Below are positions 24,521 to 32,436 of a DNA stretch of 54,676 bases, in pieces. Position 1 is the stretch's first letter. Every line of letters begins with the position of its first letter. The position numbers and the translations under genes were made by a program. Below the pieces are notes generated by a model. That model saw nothing but the letters and a program-made list of their open reading frames with translations, had not been told where the DNA came from and searched no databases. The stretch is from Rhodocyclus purpureus. GTDB lineage: Bacteria > Pseudomonadota > Gammaproteobacteria > Burkholderiales > Rhodocyclaceae. The DNA is taken from contig NZ_NHRX01000064.1 in the NCBI RefSeq assembly GCF_016653115.1, forward strand, positions 1 to 54,676, read 5' to 3'.

Positions 24521-24964
24521 TCAGCGATAGACGAGCACCGGGATCTTCGAGTGTGTCAGCACCTTGTTCGTCTCGCTGCCGAGCAGCAGGCCGCTGAAAC
24601 CGCGGCGACCGTGTGAGGCCATGAAGATCAGGTCGCAGCCGGCTTGCGCCGCAGCGTCGATGATCGCCTCGTAGGGGACGTCGCTGACCAGCGACAGCGC
24701 CTGGCATTCGATGCCGGCTTCGTGGCATAGCTGTTCGACGAAGCCTAGATTCTCGCGCGCCTGCTGCTCGGCCAGTTCGGCGAATTTTTCCGGCGAGGTC
24801 GGGTCGATCAGCGCGCCTTCGCCGTAATAGGTCACCGGGTAGCCGGGCTTGGCGAAGAAGGCGGTGACGCGCGCGCCGGTTTCCTTGGCGAAGCTGACTG
24901 CGCGACGAGCATTTTCCTGCGAGAGCGGGGAGCCGTCGGTCGGTACGAGGATGTTTTTGAACAT
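24521..24964 (-). CDS. Universal stress protein (UspA family)
   Basis: Protein of 147 residues from MFKNILVPTDGSPLSQENA. It has the Usp fold: an N-terminal ILVPTDGS strand-loop and a C-terminal nucleotide-binding pattern SHGRRGFSGLLLGSET, ending IPVLVYR. Members with the G-x2-G...G-S/T loop usually bind ATP. Its stop is one base from the stop of the converging sulfatase gene. It has its own promoter region (24965-25065), shared divergently with the beta-CASP gene. A second, different Usp is encoded at 34585. Confidence 0.9.
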   Translation of the reverse strand: MFKNILVPTDGSPLSQENARRAVSFAKETGARVTAFFAKPGYPVTYYGEGALIDPTSPEKFAELAEQQARENLGFVEQLCHEAGIECQALSLVSDVPYEAIIDAAAQAGCDLIFMASHGRRGFSGLLLGSETNKVLTHSKIPVLVYR

Positions 24965-25065
24965 GGCATCGATTCCTTGTCTGGAAAGTCGGCAGGAAGC
25001 CGTGGGACAATCGTACGCCAAGCGCTGCTTTCCCGACAACCGGCTGCATGGAGGATGCATAAATC

Positions 25066-26481
25066 ATGAAGATCAGTTTCCACGGCGCGGTCGGCGAGGT
25101 GACCGGTTCCTGCACCCTAGTCGAGACAGCGTCGCTGCGTTTCCTGGTCGACTGCGGCATGTTCCAGGGCGGCGGCGAGGCCTACGGCAAGAACGTCGCG
25201 GCGCTCCCCTTCGACCTGCGCAGCCTCGATTTCGTCATCCTCACGCACGCGCACATCGACCATTCGGGACTGTTGCCAAGGCTCTCCATGCTCGGCTACC
25301 GCGGACCCGTGTATGCGACGCCGGCGTCGATCGACCTGGTCGAGGTGCTGCTGCAGGATGCGGCCTTCATCCAGGAGCGGGAGGCGGAATGGCAGTTGAA
25401 GCGCCGCCACCGCCAGGGCAGCCCGGCGCGTGCGTTGCAGCCGCCGCTATATACGGTGACCCAGGCGCAGGCGAGCCTGCGCCAGTTGCGCCCGGTGGCT
25501 TACGACGAGACCTTCTCGCCGGCGGCCGGAGTCAGTTGCCGGCTGCGCGACGCCGGGCACATCCTCGGTTCGGCGATCGCCGAGATCTGGGTCGAGGAGG
25601 GCAGGACGACCAGGAAGCTCGTCTTCTCGGGCGATCTCGGCCAGCCGGAGCGGCCGGTGCTCAACGACCCGACGCCGATCGACTCGGCCGACCTCCTCTT
25701 CGTCGAATCGACCTACGGCAACCGCCTGCACCGGCGCATGGACGAAACCGAGGACGAAATCGTCGACGTCTTCCAGCGCACCCTGCACCAACGGCGCGGC
25801 AACGTCATCATCCCGGCGTTCGCGGTCGGGCGGACGCAGGAAATCCTGTTCGTCTTCGCCGATCTCGTGCGTCGCGGGCGTCTGCCGCCGCTGACCGTCC
25901 ATGTCGATTCGCCGATGGCGACGCGGGCGACCGAGATCACCCTGCGCCACCTCGAATTGCTCGATCAGCCCACCCTCGACCTGCTCGACTGGATGCGTGC
26001 CCATCCCGACCACATGCGCGTCGAGTTCGTCGCCGACGTCGAGGAATCGATCGCGCTGAACCAGGTGCGTTCGGGGGCGGTGATCATCTCGGCGAGCGGC
26101 ATGTGCGACGCCGGCCGGGTCAAGCATCACCTCCAGTACAACCTGTCGCGCCCGGAGTGCGCGGTGCTGATCACCGGCTTCCAGGCGGCGGGAACGCTCG
26201 GCCGCCGCCTGGTCGATGGCGCCCGCATGGTCCGCCTGTTCGGCGAGCCGACCCCGGTGCGCGCCGAGATATGCACCATCGGCGGCCTCTCGGCGCATGC
26301 CGACCAGGCCGCGCTGCTGGGCTGGCTCGGCGCGTTCAGGAAGCCGCCCGAGCGCACCTTCGTCATGCATGGCGAGGCGGAGACGGCCACCGCCTTCGCG
26401 CGCGTCGTCCGCGAACAACTCGGCTGGGAGGGGGTCGAGGCGCCGCTGTACCGGCAGAGCGTGACCGTGGATGGCCCATGA
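25066..26481 (+). CDS. MBL-fold/beta-CASP RNA-processing-type exonuclease-like protein
   Basis: Protein of 471 residues. The metallo-beta-lactamase motif THAHIDHSG has H61, H63, D65 and H66; the next metal ligands are in DAGHILGSA and FSGDLGQ. The beta-CASP insert is bounded by VESTYGNR, VIIPAFAVGRTQEIL and VHVDSPMA. The C-terminal RNA-specificity (RMMBL) part contains SGMCDAGRVKHHL and GGLSAHADQ. Bacterial homologues are related to CPSF73 and act, or are predicted to act, as RNA nucleases. All metal ligands appear intact. It stands alone between divergent and co-directional neighbours. Confidence 0.9.
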   Translation: MKISFHGAVGEVTGSCTLVETASLRFLVDCGMFQGGGEAYGKNVAALPFDLRSLDFVILTHAHIDHSGLLPRLSMLGYRGPVYATPASIDLVEVLLQDAAFIQEREAEWQLKRRHRQGSPARALQPPLYTVTQAQASLRQLRPVAYDETFSPAAGVSCRLRDAGHILGSAIAEIWVEEGRTTRKLVFSGDLGQPERPVLNDPTPIDSADLLFVESTYGNRLHRRMDETEDEIVDVFQRTLHQRRGNVIIPAFAVGRTQEILFVFADLVRRGRLPPLTVHVDSPMATRATEITLRHLELLDQPTLDLLDWMRAHPDHMRVEFVADVEESIALNQVRSGAVIISASGMCDAGRVKHHLQYNLSRPECAVLITGFQAAGTLGRRLVDGARMVRLFGEPTPVRAEICTIGGLSAHADQAALLGWLGAFRKPPERTFVMHGEAETATAFARVVREQLGWEGVEAPLYRQSVTVDGP

Positions 26482-26673
26482 CGTCAGCAGCGGTGAGCGC
26501 ACGCGTCCGGGACCCGTCTTGCATCGAAAAAAGCGATCGGTAGTTCCGCTTAATCCGAATTTACTTGATGATTGAAGCCTTGTAGAGTGCGCGACTGGCA
26601 GCTTGCGCGAATGAATGGTCGTCGCCGGCCGGCGCAGGTCTCAACCCATCGTTCCTTCATGGAGGTCGTTCCT

Positions 26674-27357
26674 ATGAACATGCAAAGACAGTCGTCGCTC
26701 GCCGCGAGCATCGAGCGCGCCAGTCCGTCGCTGCTGTCGACGCACCGCGTGTTGCGCAACACCTACGCGCTGCTGGCGCTGACCCTGCTCTTTTCGGGCG
26801 GCATCGCCGCCCTCACGGCGTCGCTGAAACTGCCGCACCCGGGCATCATCGTCACCCTGGTCGGTTACTTCGGCCTGCTCTTCCTCACCACCAAGCTGCG
26901 CAACAGCGGCTGGGGCCTGCTCTCCGTCTTCGGCCTGACCGGGTTCATGGGCTACACGCTCGGCCCGATCATCGCCCACTACCTCGCGCTGCCGAACGGC
27001 GGGCAGACGGTGGCACTGGCGATGGGTGGCACCGGCGTCATCTTCCTCGCCCTGTCGGCGTACGCGCTGGTCAGCCGCAAGGACTTCAGCTTCCTCGGCG
27101 GCTTCCTGATGGTCGGCGTGCTCACCGTCTTCCTGGCCAGCCTGGCCGCCGTCTTCTTCACCCTGCCGGCGCTGTCGCTGGCGGTGGCGGCCGCCTGCGT
27201 GCTGCTGATGTCGGGACTGATCCTGTTCGAGACCTCGAACATCATCCACGGTGGCGAGACCAACTACATCATGGCCACGGTCAGCCTGTTCGTGAGCCTC
27301 TACAACCTCTTCGCCAGCCTGCTGCAACTGCTCGGCATCTTCGGCGGCGACGACTGA
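26674..27357 (+). CDS. Bax inhibitor-1/YccA family membrane protein
   Basis: Protein of 227 residues from MNMQRQSSLAASIERASP, start fixed by GGAGGT 8 bases upstream; an upstream in-frame start has no such signal. Seven membrane helices are visible, with the family C-terminal signature SGLILFETSNIIHGGETNYI followed by SLFVSLYNLFASLLQLLGI. YccA-like members modulate the FtsH protease, others leak Ca2+; the role here is not fixed. A strong terminator follows directly, so it is a single-gene unit. Confidence 0.92.
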   Translation: MNMQRQSSLAASIERASPSLLSTHRVLRNTYALLALTLLFSGGIAALTASLKLPHPGIIVTLVGYFGLLFLTTKLRNSGWGLLSVFGLTGFMGYTLGPIIAHYLALPNGGQTVALAMGGTGVIFLALSAYALVSRKDFSFLGGFLMVGVLTVFLASLAAVFFTLPALSLAVAAACVLLMSGLILFETSNIIHGGETNYIMATVSLFVSLYNLFASLLQLLGIFGGDD

Positions 27358-27379
27358 GCCCCGCCGCCAGCATCGACAG

Positions 27380-27417
27380 CGGCGACGCGCGGGTTTTCCG
27401 CGCGTCGCCGTTTTTTT
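27380..27417 (+). terminator. Strong rho-independent terminator
   Basis: A perfect 13-bp stem (27380-27392 with 27398-27410) has a GTTTT loop and is followed by seven T (27411-27417). It ends the Bax-inhibitor gene transcript and insulates the FNR-type promoter that begins 32 bases later. Confidence 0.95.
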
Positions 27418-27448
27418 GTGTGCGCCCGGCGCGCCTTGTCCGAATTTC

Positions 27449-27491
27449 TTGATTCGGCTCAAGGCCGCGCGCACCGGCATTTGCGCACAAT
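27449..27491 (+). promoter_or_regulatory. FNR-type class II promoter of the hemerythrin operon
   Basis: TTGAT-TCGG-CTCAA (27449-27462) matches the FNR/Anr box TTGAT-N4-ATCAA in 9 of 10 positions. CACAAT at 27486-27491 is a plausible -10. This places the box centre about 42 bases before the inferred start near 27498, the class II activator spacing. It rules out an ATG at 27490 as start. The same geometry occurs before hemN. Confidence 0.75.
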
Positions 27492-27519
27492 GAGCATCCT
27501 TTTTTCGTGGAGAGCGAGC

Positions 27520-27984
27520 ATGGCAACGGCGTCGATTCGGGATTTCATGGCTGGCGACCACCGGCATTGTGACGATCTTTTCGCGGCGGTCGAGGCCGCC
27601 TTGGCCAAGGGCGGAGCCGATGCACTGACGGCGGCGCAGGTGGCGTTCGAGGCCTTCCGCGCGGCGATGGAAGCCCACTTCGGCGCCGAGGAGACGCAGC
27701 TTTTTCCCGCCTTCGAGCAGGCGACCGGGATGAGCTCGGGACCGACCGCGGTAATGCGCGGCGAGCACGAACAGATGCGCGAGCTGATGAGCGCGGCGGC
27801 GGCGGCGCTGGCCGCCGGCGAGCCCGACGACTACGCGGGCGAGGCCGAGACACTGCTGATCCTGATGCAGCAGCACAACGTCAAGGAGGAGAGCATCCTC
27901 TATCCGATGTGCGACCGCCAGATCCCGGCGGCTGCAGCGCTCGTAGCCGGTCTCGGCAAGACGCTCGGCGGAGGCGCGCAATGA
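27520..27984 (+). CDS. Hemerythrin HHE-domain protein
   Basis: Protein of 154 residues from MATASIRDFMAGDHRHCDDLF, with GGAGA upstream. The HHE cation-binding pattern is seen as DHRHCDDLF, EAHFGAEETQLFPAFE, RGEHEQMRELM and QQHNVKEESILYPM, a four-helix bundle with a diiron site. Such domains bind O2 or NO, or serve in stress sensing or repair. Cotranscription with a DUF2249 protein and a polytopic membrane protein behind an FNR-type promoter points to NO handling or low-oxygen metabolism; this is an inference. Overlaps the next gene by ATGA. Confidence 0.9.
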   Translation: MATASIRDFMAGDHRHCDDLFAAVEAALAKGGADALTAAQVAFEAFRAAMEAHFGAEETQLFPAFEQATGMSSGPTAVMRGEHEQMRELMSAAAAALAAGEPDDYAGEAETLLILMQQHNVKEESILYPMCDRQIPAAAALVAGLGKTLGGGAQ

Positions 27985-28370
27985 CGGCAGCTGCCGTCGT
28001 GCCGCCGACCTGCGCCGACTGCTGTGGCCAGACGCCCGCGGTCTCCCCCGACTGCGCCGAGGCCTTCGCGCAGTCGGGCGGCAACACGGCTGCGCTCAGC
28101 GGCGCGGCGCCGACGCTGGCCGAGCGTCCCGGCGTCGACCTCATCGTCGACGCCTGCGGGCTGGAGCCGCCCGAGCCCTTCGTGCGCACCATGGAGGGAC
28201 TCGACGCGCTGCCGCCGGGAGGGCGCCTGCTTCTCCTGCTGCCGCGGCAGCCGCATCCACTCTACCGTGTGCTCGAACAGAACGGCTACGCCTGGCAATG
28301 CACACCGACCGCGCGCGGCGTCTTCGAGATCCTGATCTGGCACGCCGACGCCGACGGCAAGGCGGGTTGA
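27981..28370 (+). CDS. DUF2249-domain protein
   Basis: Protein of 129 residues from MTAAAVVPPTCADCCGQ. The N-terminal 50 residues are Cys-containing and low in complexity (CADCC, DCAEAF). The rest is a small TusA-like alpha/beta domain (LIVDACGLEPPEPFVRTMEGL; RLLLLLPRQPHPLYRVLEQN; EILIWHAD), the DUF2249 pattern. Its function is unknown. The domain often accompanies hemerythrin and denitrification genes. Coupled by ATGA to the hemerythrin gene and ending 2 bases before the membrane-protein GTG start (or overlapping a TTG). Confidence 0.8.
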   Translation: MTAAAVVPPTCADCCGQTPAVSPDCAEAFAQSGGNTAALSGAAPTLAERPGVDLIVDACGLEPPEPFVRTMEGLDALPPGGRLLLLLPRQPHPLYRVLEQNGYAWQCTPTARGVFEILIWHADADGKAG

Positions 28371-28372
28371 GC

Positions 28373-29707
28373 GTGGCCGTCTCGCTCTCGCTCGAACAGG
28401 CGCCGCCGTTTGCTGCGCCGCTGCGTTTTTTCCTGACCGCGCCCCTCTTCGGCATGGCCGCCGGACTTCTCGTCGTCGTCTCCGGCGACGAGATCTTCGC
28501 CTCGCGCTGGACCCCCGCAGCGCTGGCGCTGACGCACCTCGTCACCGTCGGCTTCATGCTGCAGGTGATGATCGGCGCACTGTTCCAGCTGCTGCCGGTG
28601 GCCACCGGTGCGACCATGCCGCGGCCGCTGTCTATTGCGCGCTTCGTCCATGCCGCGCTCGCCACCGGCGCGCTGCTGCTGGCGGCGGCCTTTCTCACGC
28701 ACGCGGCGCTGCTGTTCGCGCTCGCCGCCACTGCACTCGGCGCCAGCGTCCTCGTCTTCGTCGCCGCGGCGGGCTGGGCCCTGAGCCGCATCGACACTGC
28801 CACTGCCAGCGTGCGCGACATCAGGCGCGCGCTGTTCGCGCTGACGCTGACGCTCGCCCTCGGCCTCGCGCTGGCCGCAGGCCTCGCGGGTGTGCTCGAA
28901 CTGCCGCTGCTGCAGCTGGTCGATATCCATCTCGCCTGGGGGCTGGCCGGCTGGGGCGGCCTCCTGCTCGCCGGCATCGCCTACATCGTTGTCCCGATGT
29001 TCCAGCTGACGCCGGCTTATCCGGCCTGGTTCGAGCGCTCGTATTCGCTCGCCGCGCTGGCTTTCCTGCTCGCCTGGAGCGCGCTCGAACTGGCCGGCCG
29101 GCATCCGCTGGCGCAGCTGTTCGCGGCGGCGACAGCGCTCGGCGCCGGCACGCTGGCGGCGATCACCCTCTGGCTGCAGACGCAGAGCAAGCGCGCCAAG
29201 CTCGACACCACGCAGCAATGCTGGCGTTTCGCGATGGCCGTCACCATCGGCGGCTGCGTCCTCTGGCTGCTCGCCAGCGCGCTGCTGCGTCTGGGTGAGG
29301 CGCGTCCGCAGTGGATGATCGAATCGGCGGCCTGGTCGCAGTTTGTCGACGGCTCTAACTGGACGCTCCTCTTCGGTGTCCTCATCCTCGCCGGCGGCTT
29401 CATGACCGCGATCAACGGCATGCTCTACAAGATCGTCCCCTTTCTCGTCTGGCTGCACGCACGCAACGCAGCGCGGCGGGTCAAGGCGGTGCCCAACATG
29501 CGCCAGGTCCTCGGCGAGCCGCTGATGCTGCGTCAGGCGCGCGCGCACTTTCTCGCCTGTGCGCTGCTGGCGCTGGCTGCCCTCTGGCCGTCCCACTTTG
29601 CGCTGCTCGCCGGCTTGGCGCTGTTCGTCGCGCAGGCGCTCCTGCTGGCGAACCTGCTCAAGGCGACCACTGTCTATCGCCGCTACCTGCAGGAACCGCT
29701 GGCCTGA
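28373..29707 (+). CDS. Polytopic membrane protein, haem-copper-oxidase subunit I-like
   Basis: Protein of 444 residues from a GTG at 28373 (a TTG at 28367 overlapping the previous stop is the alternative). I count about 12 membrane helices. Histidines lie inside or at the edge of helices: LTHLVTVGFMLQVMIGALFQ, DIHLAWGLAGWGGLLL and ending PFLVWLHARN. This pattern recalls catalytic-subunit-like proteins of the haem-copper oxidase/NnrS type, but I could not place it in one family. Third gene of the FNR-type operon with hemerythrin and DUF2249 genes, so a role in NO or O2 respiration-related stress is likely. Confidence 0.65.
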   Translation: MAVSLSLEQAPPFAAPLRFFLTAPLFGMAAGLLVVVSGDEIFASRWTPAALALTHLVTVGFMLQVMIGALFQLLPVATGATMPRPLSIARFVHAALATGALLLAAAFLTHAALLFALAATALGASVLVFVAAAGWALSRIDTATASVRDIRRALFALTLTLALGLALAAGLAGVLELPLLQLVDIHLAWGLAGWGGLLLAGIAYIVVPMFQLTPAYPAWFERSYSLAALAFLLAWSALELAGRHPLAQLFAAATALGAGTLAAITLWLQTQSKRAKLDTTQQCWRFAMAVTIGGCVLWLLASALLRLGEARPQWMIESAAWSQFVDGSNWTLLFGVLILAGGFMTAINGMLYKIVPFLVWLHARNAARRVKAVPNMRQVLGEPLMLRQARAHFLACALLALAALWPSHFALLAGLALFVAQALLLANLLKATTVYRRYLQEPLA

Positions 29708-29802
29708 GCGCGCAGCGGGCAACCCGGGTCGGGTCAAGCGGTTTAGAATAGTGGGGCAGCGCAGCCCGTGCTTTCATCACCCGTTCAGACGGAGGTTCCT
29801 TC

Positions 29803-30990
29803 ATGGCGACTCGTAATCCGCAGGCTGAAGTGGCGCAGAAGACGAGCGCCGACCCGGCGCCCGGCGCCGCAGGGCGCAAGGCCGCCATCGAGCGTCCGCG
29901 CCGCGCCGTCGCCGGCGACACCGCGCCCGCTCTAGGCGAGCAGGAGATCGAGCGCTTCGAGGTCGCTCAGGCGATCGACGCGGCGACCGGAAGCAAGGTC
30001 GCGGCGGTCACCGACATCCTGCAGTCGGGCGCCCAGGACGTCCAGGCCAAGAAGCAGGCGCTCGACGCGATCCTCGCCGGCGCCTCTGCCGAGGACGTCG
30101 CGGTCTTGCGCGAGGCCTTCCTGCAACAGGAATCGTTGATCGTCGCCAAGCGACCGAAGAGCCCCGACGACGAGCTGTCCGATGACTGGCGCAGCGGCGG
30201 CTATCCGTACCGCAACCTGATGTCGCGCAAGAACTACGAGAAGCAGAAGTACCAGCTGCAGGTCGAGCTGCTCAAGCTGCAGGCCTGGGTCAAGGAAAGC
30301 GGCCAGCGCGTCGTCATCCTGTTCGAAGGCCGCGACGCCGCCGGCAAGGGCGGGACGATCAAGCGCTTCATGGAGCACCTCAACCCGCGCGGTGCGCACG
30401 TCGTCGCGCTGGAAAAGCCGACGCCGACCGAGCAGGGGCAGTGGTACTTCCAGCGTTATATCCAGCACCTGCCGTCTTCCGGCGAGATCGTGATGTTCGA
30501 CCGTTCGTGGAACAACCGCGCCGGTGTCGAGCGCGTGATGGGCTTCTGCTCGCCGGACGAGTACGCCGAGTTCATGCGCCAGTGTCCGGAGTTCGAGCGC
30601 AACCTGGTGCGCAGCGGCATCCACCTGATCAAGTTCTGGTTCTCGGTCAGCCGCGAGGAACAGCGCCGCCGCTTCCTCGAGCGCGAGGCGCACCCGCTCA
30701 AGCAGTGGAAGCTGTCGCCGATCGACTTGGCCTCGCTCGACAAGTGGGACGACTACACCAAGGCCAAGGAGGCGATGTTCTTCTACACGGATACGGCCGA
30801 CGCGCCGTGGACGGTGGTGAAGTCCGACTGCAAGAAGCGCGCGCGCCTGAACGCGATGCGCTACGTCCTGCACAAGCTGCCCTACACCAACAAGAACCTC
30901 GACCGCATCGGCCCGCTCGACCCGCTGATCGTCGGCCGCGCCAACGTCGTCTATGAGCGCGGCGAGAAGGACAGCATGGCGATCCTGTAG
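29803..30990 (+). CDS. ppk2: Polyphosphate kinase 2
   Basis: Protein of 395 residues, start with GGAGG upstream. Residues 1-130 form an Ala-rich, charged N-terminal extension. The PPK2 core follows: KNYEKQKYQLQVELLKLQAW, Walker A GRDAAGKGGTIK (176-187), Walker B MFDRSWNNR (231-239), the lid region SVSREEQRRRFLERE, then SPIDLASLDKWDDYTKA and the C-terminal VKSDCKKRARLNAMRYVLH. PPK2 uses polyphosphate to phosphorylate NDP (or NMP) and can run in reverse. Typical one-domain PPK2 is about 270 residues, so the extension is extra. TAGAAT at 29744-29749 may be its -10. Confidence 0.93.
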   Translation: MATRNPQAEVAQKTSADPAPGAAGRKAAIERPRRAVAGDTAPALGEQEIERFEVAQAIDAATGSKVAAVTDILQSGAQDVQAKKQALDAILAGASAEDVAVLREAFLQQESLIVAKRPKSPDDELSDDWRSGGYPYRNLMSRKNYEKQKYQLQVELLKLQAWVKESGQRVVILFEGRDAAGKGGTIKRFMEHLNPRGAHVVALEKPTPTEQGQWYFQRYIQHLPSSGEIVMFDRSWNNRAGVERVMGFCSPDEYAEFMRQCPEFERNLVRSGIHLIKFWFSVSREEQRRRFLEREAHPLKQWKLSPIDLASLDKWDDYTKAKEAMFFYTDTADAPWTVVKSDCKKRARLNAMRYVLHKLPYTNKNLDRIGPLDPLIVGRANVVYERGEKDSMAIL

Positions 30991-31062
30991 CGCCGGCGCC
31001 GCCGTCGGGAAGAGGCGTTCCCGGCAGCAAGACGTATCAAGCGAAAGGATGCACGGGAAAAG

Positions 31063-31512
31063 ATGCTGGCAGCGCTGACAAACCTGTTCAAGGGCCGCAA
31101 CACCCAGGACGATTCGATGGCGATCGCGAAACGGATCGCCGTCGAGGCCGAACGCAGCTTCTCGCCGCTGGCCGCGTCCGGCTTCGATTATGCGGCACTC
31201 CCGGCCAGCCGCGAGTCGCGCTTCTTCATCGGTTTCGTCCTCGGCTACTGCCAGGGCATGGCCCAGCAGCAGCGCGCCGAGGACATCCGCAGCGTCGCCA
31301 TCAGTGCCGCGCTGTGTTTCTTCGAGACCCTGTTCGAGCGGGACAAGGCGCGCCGCTTCATCGATCTCGCGCTCGACTGGATCAATGCCTGCGACAAGGA
31401 ACTGATCGCCGCGACGCAAAGCGGCGGGGTGTTCGCGCAGAAGAAGCTGGGCGACGAGGAGGAGGCTACGCGCTTCCTGTTGCGCGAGCTGGCCGGCAGC
31501 GCGTCGGCCTAG
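31063..31512 (+). CDS. Hypothetical protein, 149 residues
   Basis: No family recognised. The protein is a soluble, mostly helical protein without signal peptide: MLAALTNLFKGRNTQDDSMA, then FFIGFVLGYCQGMAQQQRAE, a helix FFETLFERDKARRFIDLAL with two aromatic runs, and a Lys/Glu-rich C-terminus. It lies 72 bases after ppk2 on the same strand and converges on fnr. It could be cotranscribed with ppk2; no terminator was seen between them. Codon use is like the neighbours, so it is likely a real gene. Confidence 0.65.
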   Translation: MLAALTNLFKGRNTQDDSMAIAKRIAVEAERSFSPLAASGFDYAALPASRESRFFIGFVLGYCQGMAQQQRAEDIRSVAISAALCFFETLFERDKARRFIDLALDWINACDKELIAATQSGGVFAQKKLGDEEEATRFLLRELAGSASA

Positions 31513-31536
31513 TACGCCGCCGGGCGCAGTGCGTGC

Positions 31537-32280
31537 TCAGCCGCGCTGGTGCGACATCAGCTTCTTCAGCCCCTCGGTGCTGAGGATGCGCACGTACTTC
31601 TGCTGCACCGCGATCAGCCCCTCTTCCTGGAACCTGGAGAAGGCGCGGCTGACCGTTTCCAGCTTGAGCCCCAGGTAGCTGCCGATCTCGTCACGCGTCA
31701 TGCGCAGGTAGAACTCGGCCGGCGAGTAACCGCGCGCGGTGAAGCGCTGCGACAGGTTCAGGAGGAAGGCGGCGAGGCGTTCTTCGGCGCGCATGGTGCC
31801 GAGCAGCATCATCACGCCATGGTCGCGCACGATCTCGCGGCTCATCACCTTGTGGAAATGGTGCTGCAGGGTGTGCATCTCGCGCGAGAGGCCTTCGAGG
31901 TGAGAGAAGGGGATGACGCAGACTTCGCTGTCCTCGAGCGCGACCGCGTTGCACGAGTGCGCTTCGGTGCTGATGCCGTCGAGGCCCAGGAGCTCGCCGC
32001 TCATCTGGAAGCCGGTGACCTGGTCGCGGCCGTCCTCGATCAGGACGTCGGTCTTGAAGAAGCCGCTGCGGATCGCGTAGATCGCGTCGAAGTGCTGGCC
32101 GGCGCGGTAGAGGTGCTCGCCGCGCGCGACACGGCGGCGCGAGGAGACCAGTTCGTCGAGCTTTTCCATCTCGCGGCGGTCGAGTCCGGGCGGCATGCAC
32201 AGCTCGCGCAGATTACAGTTGGAGCAGGCGGTCTTGACCACCTCCAGCATGACTTTCTTCGTCGCGGTGCGCTGCGGCAT
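31537..32280 (-). CDS. fnr: FNR/Anr-type oxygen-sensing regulator
   Basis: Protein of 247 residues of the Crp/Fnr family. Four cysteines match the [4Fe-4S] ligands of E. coli FNR in spacing: C19, C22 and C28 (CSNCNLREL then C) and C121 (EDSEVCVIPF). The effector domain has RAGQHFDAIYAIRSG; the dimer helix contains MRAEERLAAFLLNLSQRF. The HTH has MTRDEIGSYLGLKLETVSRAF, with the E-x-x-S-R DNA-contact residues of FNR. It should activate or repress genes under low oxygen at TTGAT-N4-ATCAA sites. Two such sites are in this window, one only 36 bases upstream of its own start, so autoregulation is likely. Confidence 0.95.
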   Translation of the reverse strand: MPQRTATKKVMLEVVKTACSNCNLRELCMPPGLDRREMEKLDELVSSRRRVARGEHLYRAGQHFDAIYAIRSGFFKTDVLIEDGRDQVTGFQMSGELLGLDGISTEAHSCNAVALEDSEVCVIPFSHLEGLSREMHTLQHHFHKVMSREIVRDHGVMMLLGTMRAEERLAAFLLNLSQRFTARGYSPAEFYLRMTRDEIGSYLGLKLETVSRAFSRFQEEGLIAVQQKYVRILSTEGLKKLMSHQRG

Positions 32281-32315
32281 GGGTTTCCTTCGCTAAAGCG
32301 GGGCCGTGAGGCCGT

Positions 32316-32357
32316 TTGATCCACGTCAAACTTGGCGTTTTCCAGGCGCCGCATAAT
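32316..32357 (+). promoter_or_regulatory. FNR-type class II promoter of hemN
   Basis: TTGAT-CCAC-GTCAA (32316-32329) matches the FNR box in 9 of 10 positions. CATAAT (32352-32357) is a good -10 and gives a start near 32364, about 41.5 bases from the box centre. The same box lies 36 bases upstream of the divergent fnr start, where it could repress fnr. The inferred hemN leader is about 73 bases. Confidence 0.8.
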
Positions 32358-32436
32358 CCGGGCCACTCAAGCCGGCCGACCCCTGTGGCCGACCCTGCTT
32401 CACCGAGATGTCCTGATCAACGCGCAGAGAGACACC

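Noticed and set aside
26560-26577. Possible FNR box (TTGATGATTGAA) before the Bax-inhibitor gene
   Set aside because: The right half-site does not match ATCAA at the required N4 spacing and there is no -10 at class II distance.
27490-27522. Earlier start (MSILFSWRAS) for the hemerythrin gene
   Set aside because: It would overlap the inferred -10 and start of transcription and lacks a ribosome-binding site; the ATG at 27520 has GGAGA.
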